Shown in pieces: positions 1 through 11,000 of a stretch of 64,000 nucleotides of DNA. The DNA lies in NCBI GenBank assembly GCA_032622095.1, contig CP136065.1, forward strand, positions 241,035,530-241,099,529. Reading direction: 5' to 3'. The translations under genes were made by a program, and so were the position numbers. The notes under the pieces are model-generated. The model ran no database searches. It worked only from the letters and a program-made list of their open reading frames with translations, and was not told the origin of the DNA. Origin of the DNA: Siphonodentalium dalli. Its lineage: Eukaryota; Mollusca; Scaphopoda; Gadilida; Siphonodentaliidae. Position 1 is the first letter of the stretch. Each line of letters begins with the position of its first letter.

Positions 1-1050
1 ATCTTGGATTTTACTCTTTGCATCACTAAATACTTTGGCGCGGGCTACAGGTCGTATCTTTGGTCTGATCTTTATGAAATTTGTCATGAATGAAGATCCA
101 TATGGGAACTTCATATGGATCACCGGGATGACCGCTAGATGGGAATGAGTCATTTTGGGGTCATTTGGCCAAAAAACATGGCCGCCGTCAGCCATCTTGG
201 ATTTTACTCTTTGCATCACTAAATACTTTGGCGCGGGCTACAGGTCGTATCTTTATGAAATTTGTCATGAATGTTGACATTGACATGTAGATGGGAACGA
301 GTCATTTTGGGGTCATTCGGCCAAAACACATGGCCGCTGGTGGCCATCTTTGATTTCAAATTTGAATCCATTGGCGCTGGCTACAGGCCATACTGTTTGT
401 CTGATCATCATAAAATTTGTCATGAATGTTGACATTTACATGTAGATGGGAACGAGTCATTTTAGGATCATTCGGCCAAAAAACATGGCGCAGTGGCCAT
501 CTTGGATTTTACTCTTTGCATCACTAAATACTTTCACACACCCTACAGACCACAACCCTGATCCGATCATCACCTAACTTCATATTCATCATTGGGGTGG
601 CCCCTAGTTGGGCACAAATCATTTTGGGGTAATTCGGCCAAAAAACATGGCCGCTGGTGGCCATCTTGGATTTCAAAATTGAATCAATTGGCGCGGGCTA
701 CAGTCCGTACTGTTTGTCTGATCATCATAAAATTTGTCATGAATGTTGACATTTACATGTAGATGGGAACGAGTCATTTTAGGATCAATCCGCCAATAAA
801 CATGGCCGCTGGTGGCCATCTTGGATTTTACTCTTTGCATCACTAAATCCTTTGACACATCCTACAGACCACATCCCTGATCTGATCATCACCAAACTTC
901 ATATGGATCATCGGGGTGACCTCTTGATGGGAACGAGTCATTTTGGGGTCATTCGGCAAAACAATATGGCCATTTTGGATTTTACTCTTTGTATGACTCA
1001 ATATTTCTACAAAATCCATTAGCATGGGTTATAGACCGATCTCATTTACA
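1..1050. repeat. Tandem/dispersed ~300-bp repeat, 'ggccgccatcttggat' family
   Basis: About three and a half imperfect units follow one another. Each has a core like 'gtcattcggccaaaaaacat', then 'ggccgctggtggccatcttgga', 'ctctttgcatcactaaatac', a 'gggctacaggtcgtact' segment and 'aaatttgtcatgaatgttga'. The same family recurs at about 24110-26110 and 57140-57760. No open frame longer than about 60 codons and no transposase or RT motif was seen. It may be a tandemly amplified SINE-like or non-autonomous element. Seen directly; identity of the family unknown. Confidence 0.8.
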
Positions 1051-1321
1051 TCTTGTCTTACTTAGACATTTCAATTAGCACCTTTCCTAATTCCTCCATT
1101 TACTGTCAACCATTAAATTATTCCCCTACCTAAGTTGAGCTACAGTGTCATTGACACTTTCATTATCCATCATTTTAAATTTAGTTAATAATTATCGCAT
1201 TCCATACATTGTCGCGACTAACAATTATTCAATCAATACCTTTATCCGCATGCAAGTGTTCCCCTTATGGTGATAATGTTATTCTGATTCGGCACCTTTG
1301 ATCTCTTTGTCAAAACAACTA

Positions 1322-2942
1322 CCGGTGTAACACGATATCTTCCCCCCTGGGTATCTTCCCCCCCGGGGGGGAACATACCCCGGGGTATCTTCCCCCCCAC
1401 CCTGGGTATCTTCCCCCCCACTCGTACATTTTTTTTCCCTCACTTATTTTATATTATTATGGTAAGAAATGCCGAGAAAACTATTAAATTATTTTTTTTT
1501 TTTTTGTTATATGAAGTTTAACTTAACCCAGTAATAGCATAAATATGTCAAAATATTACCTTATGATTCTATCGTTTAATTTGCTTTATATAGTCATGAA
1601 ATGGCGAGAAATTAACTTTATATGAGCACAATTTGATAGAGTAAGAATTTGGGGTGGGGGGTGGAGATACCCAGGCCTGAGTATCTTTCCCCCCACCCAG
1701 CGCCTACATATGAAAAAATTAAACGTATGATTTTATTGCTTAATTTGCTTTATATAGTCATGAATTGGCGAGAAATTAACTTTATATGAGCAAAATTTGA
1801 TAGAGTAAGAATTTGGGGTGGGGGGGGAAATACCCAGGCCTGAGTATCTTCCCCCCCCCCACCCAGCGCCTACATATGAAAAAATTAAACGTATGATTTT
1901 ATTGCTTAATTTGCTTTATATAGTCATGAATTGGCGAGAAATTAACTTTATATGAGCAAAATTTGATAGAGTAAGAATTTGGGGTGGGGGGGAGATACCC
2001 AGGCCTGAGTATCTTCCCCACCACCCAGCGCCTACATATGAAAAAATTAAACGTATGATTTTATTGCTTAATTTGCTTTATATAGTCATGAATTGGCGAG
2101 AAATTAACTTTATATGAGCAAAATTTGATAGAGTAAGAATTTGGGGTGGGGGGGAGATACCCAGGCCTGAGTATCTCCCCCCCCCCAAATATAGTCATGA
2201 ATTGGCGAGAAATTAACTTTATATGAGCAAAATTTGATAGAGTAAGAATTTGGGGTGGGGGGGGGGGGGGAAGATACCCAGGCCTGAGTATCTTCCCCCC
2301 CCCCCCCCCCCCACCCAGCACCTACATATGACAAAAATTAAACGTATGATTTTATTGCTTAATTCTTACTCTAATCAAATTTTGCTCATATAAAGTAAAT
2401 TTCTCGCCATTTCATGACTATATAAAGCAAATTAAGCAATAAAATCATACGTTTAATTTTTGTCATATGTAGGCGCTGGGTGGGGGGGAAGATACTCAGG
2501 CCTGGGTATCTCCCCCCCCCATCCCAAATTCTTACTCTAATCAAATTTTGCTCATATAAAGTTAATTTCTCGCCATTTCATGACTATATAAAGCAAATTA
2601 AGCAATAAAATCATGCGTTTAATTTTTGTCATATGTAGGCGCTGGGTGGGGGAGATACTCAGGTCTGAGTATCTCCCCCCCCCCACCCCAAATTCTTACT
2701 CTAATCAAATTTTGCTCATATAAAGTTAATTTCTCGCCATTTCATGACAATATAAAGCAAAATAAACGATAAAATCGTAAGGTAATTTTTGGACATATTT
2801 ATGCTATTACTGGGTTAAGTTAAACTTCAAAATAAAAAAAAATTAAATTTTTTTTTTAATAGTTTTCTCGGCATTTCTTACCATAATAATATATAATAAG
2901 TGAGGGAAAAAAAATATATGAGTGGGGGGAAGATACCCAGGG

Positions 2943-2984
<42 letters not shown>

Positions 2985-3003
2985 AGATAAACTGTTACAC
3001 CGG
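1322..3003. mobile_element. 1.7-kb foldback element with C/G tracts and internal ~190-bp repeats
   Basis: The ends are inverted: CCGGTGTAACA at 1322-1332 and its complement at 2993-3003. The left half carries about five direct ~165-190 bp units (core 'ttgctttatatagtcatgaa', flanked by poly-C 'gtatcttcccccc' and poly-G blocks). The right half carries the same units inverted, with the symmetry centre near 2340. A run of 40 G lies at 2944-2983. It contains no coding sequence. Known foldback/Galileo-like elements have this architecture, but no specific family could be assigned. The homopolymer lengths may be affected by sequencing. Confidence 0.75.
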
Positions 3004-3237
3004 CATACATCAAAGGAAGCGCACAACTGACGTCGGCAGAAATACTATAATATATATATTTTTATGTATTTGGCTTTGAAACTATACCAGGATATGGAGT
3101 GCAATGGGTGTATATATAGGTCCATTATGGGAACAAATGCACAGAGTATATAAACATCGGAATCGCAAATCGGCCGATTGTGCCTCCAGTTATCGGAAAT
3201 CGGTCCGATGGGCTTTTTCATTATCGGAACATCACTA

Positions 3238-3472
3238 GTTAATATCTGTTCCTCAGTAATTTTATTCACTGTAGATGAAGGTCCCAACTCAAAATTTCAC
3301 GATTTAAGTGACTTTGTGAGCGATTTTGCTTCGCGTCACATATAAGTATGGAAATTTATCCTGGGTACTTCATTCAATGTTTATTGCAATATCCTCACAA
3401 TAGGAAAGCATGCAATTTCGAGTTGGGAACTTCATCTACAGCGATGTACATTATTAAGGAACAGATAATAAC
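3238..3472. mobile_element. Short foldback MITE (~235 bp)
   Basis: Long imperfect terminal inverted repeats of about 60 bp: the left arm reads 'ttaatatctgttcctcagta' then 'ctgtagatgaaggtcccaac'; the right arm reads 'gttgggaacttcatctacag' then 'attaaggaacagataata'. No coding capacity. Family not recognised. Confidence 0.7.
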
Positions 3473-4829
3473 TAAGAAATATGTTCCCCGCGTTATTTTT
3501 CGACTTTATAAATAACTTCAAAAAGTTCCCATTCTACGGGCTTTAGCCAGAGTAGAGATTCATGGCATGATACATTTATTTATGCTATATTAAACATTGT
3601 TTTTTTATAGCTTTTATGTTACTGGGTCAAAAACTATCATTCCAGATTTTATCACCTTTTATTAACTCTTTCATGACGGGAGCTGTGCTGGTGCAGAATT
3701 AAAGATCCTGTGCCAGTGCATTTTCTTACGTATGCGAGTCTCCCATACGACAAATATCGGGCACTGGTTACTGGTCAAATCGTAGTATGTGCGGTGGAAA
3801 ATCGTACAACATTTTGTCGCACGATCGGCAACCAATCAGATTCAACTATAAATGCGATCATGCGGCGATCAAATGTTTTATTTCACAACAACATGGCATC
3901 CAGCGTGTCCTTCAACTTGAGTTCAATGTGTGGAGAATGAAATCATGTATAGGGCCTATACTCGTCTATAGAACTACAAACACTTGTAATATTAATATTT
4001 ATTCGTATAAAACATCTGCGATAAATACACATATATAGACCTATACCTACAGCCTATATCACGTTAATAGTAACCCATTACATTCACAAGAAAGTAAACA
4101 ACCAGATCGTACGATCCGATTGCATGTCTGTGGTGGTCTACCACAAGTGATAAAAACAGAAGTCGTACAACAAAAATCGGACCGTGAGCGCACACACATC
4201 TTACAGTCGCAAGGGTCTGCGACAAATATCGTGCAACAAATATCGCTTCGTGTGCGGCGCGCTTAAATGGCCTTATGGTCAACCTCCCAGTGCATTTCTC
4301 CTGACTTGTCTCTGTCATTCTAGTGTGCTAGGGGCAGTGTTCGCTTACCCTGGCAGTCGGGTTACCTGGTCAGATACCCACTTACTTAGTATAGGTTATA
4401 ACCCGCTTGGGTATCTGTACAAGAAATATTAACCGAGGCGCGAAAATACTTGAATACTCTATACATTTGAAGACTCTGCGATTTTCTTTTCACTGACCCC
4501 AAGCCACAAACTAGTTTAATTCACTGTGCACCGCAGCGAGCTTCTCAATCAAATCCCATCGCCGCATGATTTCTGATGACGTCCTATCTATTCATGATTT
4601 CACACCTAACCCCATGCAAGTTTGATTGCATTGATACAAGCGTTTAATTGCTGAGTGTTTACTGTTTGTCAATGACACCATTGTTCAGATTAATATTTTT
4701 GGTTGGCAGAAATACAGATTCATACAAAGATTTTTGTTCAGCAATTCAAACGATTTCATTGGTCGAGGGGTGCGAATCAGGTTATAATAATGGTTATAAA
4801 GAGCTAATGTGTATTTTCGTGTTCTACAG
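3473..4829. other. Intron/upstream DNA with a TTAA hairpin-MITE fragment
   Basis: This lies upstream of the first NPEPPS exon in the window, so it is probably intron. At 3662 a TTAA is followed by 'ctctttcatgacgggagctg' and the start of a hairpin 'gtgccagtgcattttcttac', the left end of family B described at 37243. The right half of that element is not recognisable. Scattered 'cgtacaac' and 'cgacaaatatcg' repeats follow at 3770-4260. No further NPEPPS exon was identified here. Confidence 0.5.
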
Positions 4830-5049
4830 GCTCGAGCTGGTTCGTTATCCACTGTTGATGTTCTCAGTGTAGTCAGTGCATTTTCTAATGAAGAAAACTA
4901 CACAGTGTGGAAGGATTTGTCCGGCAGCCTGGGATACATAGCCACACAGATGCAGTCGACTGATTATTATGATGCCTATAAGAGGTTTGCGTTAGACCTG
5001 TACGGGGTTGCGATGAAAAAAACTGGCTGGGAGCCCAAGGAAGGAGAAG
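4830..5049 (+). CDS. NPEPPS: NPEPPS exon A
   Basis: The acceptor is 'gttctacag' ending at 4829 and the donor GTGAGA starts at 5050; the exon ends in phase 1. It encodes ARAGSLSTVDVL through the tryptophan-rich 'YTVWKDL' helix to 'GWEPKEGEG', a signature run of PSA. A hAT-type MITE begins eight bases after the exon end (see 5058-5568), so the donor lies inside that element's target duplication. Confidence 0.93.
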
Positions 5050-8000
5050 GTGAGAAATAGAGCCCAACGAATCGGGGTTTTCATTTCGAATCAAATCTCA
5101 AATCGAATTACCCAAATGATTCCGAATTTCATCGAGTCTCGAATCAAACTATTGCATCAGGTATAATAATAGTGAAGATGAAGATAATACATGATTCTGA
5201 GGCCGTACCAATATCAATTTGCTTACTTCGTTACGATGATAAATGATTGTCATCTGAAGCAATATTGCAGCCAGAAAGAAATCGCGTTCACAAGTTTGAC
5301 ATATATATGAAATTTTTCTAAATCAGTTATATAAGTCTTACAATGCCTTGGTAGTCTATAGTATAGCTCAGTCGATGACAATGTTATTTATATGCGTTTG
5401 TATCATAATATATCTTCGCGAAAAAGCAATGTGGTCAGTTGAAGTAATGAGAATGCAACTGGTGCCTGTCATTTGATACAATTTGAATCAGGAGAACTGA
5501 TTTCGAATCAAACCAATCAGATGAAAGATTCCATATCGCATTGAATCAAATCCATTTGCAGGGCCCTAGTGAGACTGAGAAATTAATTATTGCTATTTAT
5601 AAGCAACAAATAATGATAAATTGTCCTCCGATTTGTTGAAAATCCTCTCAACATAAGTCTCTCAGTGATTTTGTTATTTAGATGTCATCAGTTTATCAAA
5701 GTCCAAAATAACAACAACCCTTCATGTGTACAGGAAAGAAGGAGGAAGTCTTGTGTTATTATTCAGTTGCAGATTGTCATTGATTTACTTAAAAGACAAG
5801 TTATGTATTGGATACTAAAACAGTTAAAGAATATCAATTTAAAGCTGTTTATTGACAAAGAAGTTGGAAGAAAAGCTATCAAGGATCACTTTCTGTTTCC
5901 AAAAATGCAGCAATTAAATTATGGCATCAATGTGTCTTTTCAAAAAAGTATGTATACAAATATTTCACATATTTTATGATATTTATCAGTCTATTTTCAT
6001 GAGAGCTTTCCGATGAATGGAAACAAGCCATATTTCCGACTAAATCCTGAAAAGTTACCCATAATTCTGCTGTGGTTAAGGGGTCGATTACTTAGGGCAT
6101 TACTGTACATCTGTCATTACAGGTCATTTGCAAGCTATGTTACGAGAACTTATAATCAGCCGCCTAGGTGCTTACTCAGAAGAGTCAGTGGTTGCCGAGG
6201 CCAACAAGAGGTTTGAAGAACACATCAGTTCTGATAATAAAATACCAGCAGATTTAAGGGGAGCTGTAAGTGAATTATTTTTTTTTATTTTGGTCACAAA
6301 ATATAGCATATCAACTGCAGTGTACATAAAAACATGTATAATTTATATAATAAGTATTAATCAGGTTCTTGTTAATTATACCCCCACTTTCGATGAAAAT
6401 GGGGGGTATATTGGATTGACTGCGTCTGTCCGTCACGCTTTCTCCCTCCGTGTGTCGTACCGTCCATCCATCCGTCTTTCTGTCCGTCCAACCTCATAAC
6501 TCGATCAACTATGAACCAATTTCAATTATTTTTTGTATGCAATCTCCTTAGGACTGCCTCTCCGCATGATGCTAATTGCGGTTCGGCCCAACTTTTTTTT
6601 TTAAAGTTACGCCTCATTTTCGACTTAGAAAATTTCTCACTTTTTCGGTTTCCGGATGATATCTCAAGTTTGGATCCTTTAATTGCAAATACCGTTTTTT
6701 TTTAGATCAGTCATATCAAGATACAGGTTGAGCTCGAATGTGAGTTTGATCCGATGATTTTTTCTAGAGTAATGGACTTTTTTCGACTTAGAAAATTCAA
6801 TTTTGCTTCTTTTTTTTTTGGTTTCCAGATGATAACTAAAGTTTGGACTGTTCAATTGAAAATTCCGTGTTTTTTTTGTGGGTCGTTCATATCAAAATAC
6901 AGGTCAAGTTCGAAATTTGAGTTTGATCCAATGATTTTTCCCAAAGTTATGGGCCTTTGAAATTGTTTTTTTTATAATTTTCTGTTTTTATGTATGAGGG
7001 TACCTTCATGGTGTAATCAACTCCTCCTACAGTTTGGTCGTAGATATTTGAAACTTCCTTTTTTTTGGATGCTATCACACTCAACAAAAGCCATCTTAGA
7101 TGTTAAGGTTGCGTTTCATTTAATACCCTTTTTTGGGTTTCTGCAATCATTCGAACAAATATGAACCAATATCAAAATTATTAATCCAAATTTTTCTTTA
7201 AAGTTAAAAATCTTTTTTGTTGAGTTTACGGATAATGCGGGTTGAATTTGCCACGGTTGTGGTATGCTATCACTCGAGTGCACACCTCTTGTTATATTAA
7301 GTTATCAATCAATGGCATCAATTTTGTTTCCTTATAATATGTGGTTGTCAACAGGAATGATGTTGAGATATGTAGGTGAAGTTTTGAGGGTTATTTGTGA
7401 TAAATGATTGAAAATAATTAGGTTGTTGTTTCAAAGAAATTTGTCAATTCGTCCCAACGTTTTCTGAATCTAATCTCTTTTAATGAATTGGAATTAGATG
7501 GAATGAAAGTCTCAATGTTTTTGTAATATTTGATTGACTGAACTAATCCTTGAATGCAAGGTTCATTATTTCTCATTTTACAAGAGTATATGTATCTCTT
7601 GTATAAAAGTATACATATATTAAGTAAGTGAATTATTTAGCATTCATCATCCCTTAAAGGGGGACTGGACTCTAAATCCATTTATGGGACCGTCTCCTTT
7701 TAAATCCAACCATTTATGGGACCGTCTCCTTTTAAATCCAACCATTTATGGGTCCATCTCATATTAAATCCAACCATTTATGAGACCGTCTCCTATTATA
7801 CTCAACTGACTATATCCAACAAATGAATGAATTTGAGCGATGGATGAGTGCAAAATACACTCATGTGCTCTATGAACGATGTAAAAAAAACATGGTAATT
7901 ATAATGTAACTGAATTAATGACTCGGGGTCATAAACTCATTTTCATTATATTTACCATGTTTTTTTTACTTCGTTCATAGAGCACATCAATGTATTTTGC

Positions 8001-11000
8001 ACTCATCCATGGTTCAAATGCTCAAATTCATTCATTTGTTGCATATACTATGTTGAGTATAATAGGAGATGGTCCCATAAATGGTTGGATTTAACACTTT
8101 ACCCAACAAACCGGCCAAATAAAGCTTCAACAGCCTAAAATATCTTCGGTCTGTCTCAATAGAACCATACAAATATGGATATCATTGGAACCGGCTCCTT
8201 GACCACATTGTGATAGTTACAGTTATGCCCTGTGCCAATGCATTCTCTTATATATGCGAGTCGACCATAGGTCGCCTCGCATATATAAGAGAATGCATTG
8301 GCCTAAAAAAAAATTGAATGTGTTAAGCCAATGTATTCTCTTATATATGCGAGGCGACCTATGGTCGACTCGCATATATAAGAGAATGCATTGGCACAGG
8401 GCCGTTCTGTTGGGTAAAGGGTTAATAGGAGACGGTCCCATAAATGGTCAGATTTAGTGTACAGTCCCCCTTTAAGGGGAGCTGTAAGTTTAGCCCAAAC
8501 AAAATTAATATTCTGTTTCTCATACCGCGTAACCTGCCTCCTCATAAAAATATGGCCTGCTGGGTGCTTTTTATGGCCCACCGAAAACAAAAATATAAAT
8601 CATCCTGCCACTCGGCTTCACAATGCGATGTCCACAACTGACCATAAATCTAGCTAGACAAATTTCAACTTGTATTTGATACATCCCTTTGTTATTTCTG
8701 ATAAAAATTAAAAAAAAAAAAAATTTAAACTGTATGTACTAAGGGTTGTACAACAGACTATTACATTGAAATTTGATTATTACTTATTTATCATGAAAAG
8801 TAATTTTTCACAGCCAACAAATTTTTTGAAAATTTTGGTCATAAAAAGTGGGAATAAAAACCTTCCTTCTTGGTAATTTCCTAGGTAAAAAATAATATAA
8901 AAACCTGCCTGCCCACTTTGAAGAATAAAAGATTTCAGAGAATCCGATAATAAACTTTGTGTCGCCTTAGTTGGCTAGCATTCATCACCCGTTAGTTATT
9001 TATTTCACTAAAATTTATAGAAATAACTCTAATGGTTTTATAAACCTTTAGTCAAATGTCGGAATTTATGGCTAGTTCTCTATTGATGAACAGAGAAAAC
9101 TATTTTCGAAATTTGATGAATCAATACAAAACCCAAATCGGCAATGGGTAATGAAACCAAAAGTGGGGCTATCCAAATTTTGGAAACAGAAACAGAGAAC
9201 TATACATAGGGAAAATTATAATTGGTATTAAGGTATATTATTTATCAGAACATTACAAAATTGATTGAAATTCATCACTTTTTGTCAATATGTCCACTCT
9301 TCCCAACTGCATGATTAGCATGTGATTGGCAATGATCCATGTCTGATTAATTGTACATACATATTATGTCTGTTTAATTGTAGGTGTACGCTACATATTA
9401 TGTCTGTTTAATTGTAGGTGTACGCTACAGTATTAAGAAATGGAGATGAGGATACATACAACAAAATGCTTAAGGTTAGTAGTACATAGTAATATATAGC
9501 TAACTTGGCTTTCTCGTTCTCTGATTGGTTGAAAGCTGTAATACGATCTTGGACAAAGTTTACTCAATAATTAACTAATAAAATGCAGCACAGTAAGGTT
9601 GGGTTAACAACGATTGTTGGAGAAGTCATAGCATAATTTTTTTAAATGGAGTATTTTTTTGAAACCGTCATGCAGGGTTCGCGCTGCCATTTGCCATTGG
9701 CAAAAATAATTCACATTTGGCAAAAAATATTTTCATTTGGCAAAAGTTTTGGCAAGACACTTTTTAATTCCTCAAGAAAGGTGAAAAATATTGGTCAATC
9801 AATACCACTCATTTCAGGAAACTCTCACAACACAATTATATTAGTGGTGTTTTATAAGGGTTAGGAAAAGTTAACACCTATTAAGATGCAGTTAATCTCA
9901 TAGCCTTAGTACCGATGGTTGGATGGATTACTAGTATTTAGTGTGGTGGTGGTGTTTACATAGCTAATCCTCCTATGATGTGTCCTTCTGATGAAGGAAC
10001 TCTTCTACCATTGTATTGTTCGGTGATTTGCTTACTGTTGTATTATAAACCACAATAGAGATGCGAGTTTAATTAATTATTAGCGGACAGCTTTTCTATC
10101 AATATCAAAAGTCGTTCAAACCGCGAGTGTCGAAACATAAGACTTAAAGTTGCAGAAAATGATACTATCAGGGATAGCATTTGGCAAATGCTAAAATAAT
10201 TTGGCAAAAAATATTTTCAATTGGCAAATTATTTGGCAAAAGTAAATTTCGGTCCAGCGCGGACCCTGCCGTCATGGTCAATTCCATACTGTTCAATGCG
10301 TGTGTGCTGCAGACATTCAAAGAGACGTTGTCAAAACAATCACTGACATTGCGATGCTGTCACACAAGTAAGCACATGGTATATAGATTTCGAGTCACAA
10401 TTAAATGAAATAAAAGTGACACCAGTCCATATGAAACAGGAAAGAGTAAACGATACGGATTCCCAATTCGCCATAATGTCTTAACAACAATGCCATCATG
10501 CTGGGAGTCAGGAATATGGGAATATATTCCCTGGAGTCGGCACTGTACAAAACAATCCCGGGAAGGAATTTGTTGTTGTTGTCAACCAATGCTAAACACT
10601 TCTATTTTGTTTGAAGTACCCTGCTGGTCAAAACAAGTGTCCACTCAACCGCGGTGTGGTTAGCGTTGCCGAAATGCAACTACACCGCAGCTCCACCGGC
10701 TAACTACTGTTGGGCCGCGGTGTACTTGTCATTCAGCCATGGCGTAGATGCCGCAGTGTACGTTCATTAAACTGAAAAAAGACAATACAAACCAGAAATC
10801 TAACCACGATGCATATGCCATTCAGTCGCGTTGTAGTTACCTTTCGGACAAGATGTACTTGCCGTTTGGCCATAGTGTACATGCTGTTCGGCAGCGGTGC
10901 TCAACTGCAGTTACAAACTCTGACACCGCGGCTGAACGGCAAATACACCGCGGTGCCAATGGACACTTGTTTTGTCCAGCAGGGTATTATTTTATTAAAA

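Noticed and set aside
2061..2334. Gly/Pro-rich ORFs in the C/G-tract foldback
   Set aside because: They come from homopolymer tracts and tandem units, not from conserved protein.
5665..5979. 104-codon ORF in NPEPPS intron A-B
   Set aside because: Lys/Ile/Asn-rich, no recognisable domain, lies in an AT-rich intron; not enough to call a gene.
8223..8590. Recurrent short ORFs such as 'CILLYMRVDHRSPRIYKRMHW'-like peptides at every family A MITE
   Set aside because: They are translations of the palindromic hairpin, found on both strands and in any copy; no sign of selection on protein.
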